From Luteimonas padinae (GTDB taxonomy: Bacteria; Pseudomonadota; Gammaproteobacteria; Xanthomonadales; Xanthomonadaceae): 64,000 bases of DNA. The stretch lies in NCBI RefSeq assembly GCF_014652935.1, contig NZ_BMZT01000001.1, forward strand, positions 1-64,000. The letters run 5' to 3'. How positions within the stretch are numbered: position 1 is the stretch's first letter; each line of letters opens with the position of its first letter. The notes below the pieces were generated by a model. It had not been told where the DNA came from and searched no databases. It worked only from the letters and a program-made list of their open reading frames with translations. This document shows, one piece after another, positions 63,874 to 64,000 of the stretch. The position numbers were made by a program, and so were the translations under genes.

Positions 63874-64000
63874 ATGAAGTCCTTCACCGCCTGGTTCAAG
63901 ATCCCGTTCTGGCAGCGGGTGGCCGCGGGCTTCGTGCTCGGCGCGATCGCGGGCTGGCTGCTGGGGCCGGCGGCGGAGACGTGGTTCGGGCCCCTGGGCA
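63874..64000 (+). CDS. Dicarboxylate/amino acid:cation symporter, N-terminus (partial)
   Basis: Only the first 42 codons are present. The sequence starts with a short basic stretch and WFKIPFWQRVAAGFVLGAIA, then GWLLGPAAE, the first transmembrane helix typical of GltP/DctA-type symporters. These use sodium or proton gradients to import glutamate, aspartate or dicarboxylates. The 186-base gap upstream (63688-63873) between divergent genes should hold both promoters; I could not define them. Confidence 0.75.
   Translation, partial: MKSFTAWFKIPFWQRVAAGFVLGAIAGWLLGPAAETWFGPLG

Overview
The window is GC-rich, gene-dense bacterial chromosome. It is most likely from the family Xanthomonadaceae (Lysobacter, Luteimonas, Pseudoxanthomonas or a relative). 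This rests on gene content: a lexA-imuA-imuB-dnaE2 mutagenesis cassette, a toxin whose C-terminal tail looks like the Xanthomonadales type IV secretion signal (XVIPCD), and REP-like repeats with a GTAG head. The assignment is inferred from families and was not tested by a search. The left edge cuts through the 3' end of a 5S rRNA, so an rRNA operon lies just outside. The right edge cuts a cation:dicarboxylate/amino-acid symporter.

Layout. At 1-75 are the 5S tail and its terminator. At 1039-6923 is a four-gene ligase-associated DNA-damage-response operon (exonuclease, ATP-dependent DNA ligase, DEXH helicase, PdeM phosphoesterase) whose genes overlap. It is followed by a ROK-type kinase whose subdomains appear to be in permuted order, a DUF885 peptidase-like protein, a BON protein and an internally duplicated secreted protein. 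At 12081-14812 a radical SAM DNA-repair protein is coupled to a DUF4130-UdgX fusion. At 16.7-18.0 kb there is a patch that looks acquired: a broken methyltransferase or winged-helix remnant and a membrane-anchored Mrr-like nuclease. A hydrolase, CrcB and a class II UvrA follow.

At 22932-29881 (minus strand) lies a complete Wadjet (JetABCD) anti-plasmid system. Its four genes overlap each other, and antitoxin-like relics flank it on both sides. Directly next to it, 30286-36835 holds lexA2-imuA-imuB-dnaE2, the SOS-inducible error-prone repair cassette. Paired GTAG/hairpin repeats (REPIN-like) sit in frame inside imuA (one) and dnaE2 (three). One more three-arm element lies just downstream, and I see no copies elsewhere in the window.

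From 36.9 to 60.1 kb the content is housekeeping and accessory: a periplasmic ClpP-like lipoprotein, an S4-lemA-DUF2207-ABC exporter operon, a MAPEG protein, a broken ECF sigma factor, a gspA/gspB-like pair, a DMT exporter, DUF72 and VOC proteins, a serine hydrolase, a second DUF885 lipoprotein, a GFA protein, a cyclophilin-like protein, a PadR-DUF1700-CocE operon, an intracellular PHA depolymerase, a methyltransferase and a CopD-like membrane protein. At 60207-61958 is a candidate immunity/effector pair: a small exported protein followed by an M23-like, peptidoglycan-binding protein with an XVIPCD-like tail. An alkaline phosphatase lipoprotein and the start of the symporter close the window.

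Several modules deal with DNA damage or foreign DNA: the ligase operon, radical SAM/UdgX, UvrA2, the Mrr-like nuclease, Wadjet and the LexA2/ImuAB/DnaE2 mutasome. No CRISPR array, tRNA or intact insertion sequence was seen. No stretch longer than 300 bases lacks a gene or gene remnant.
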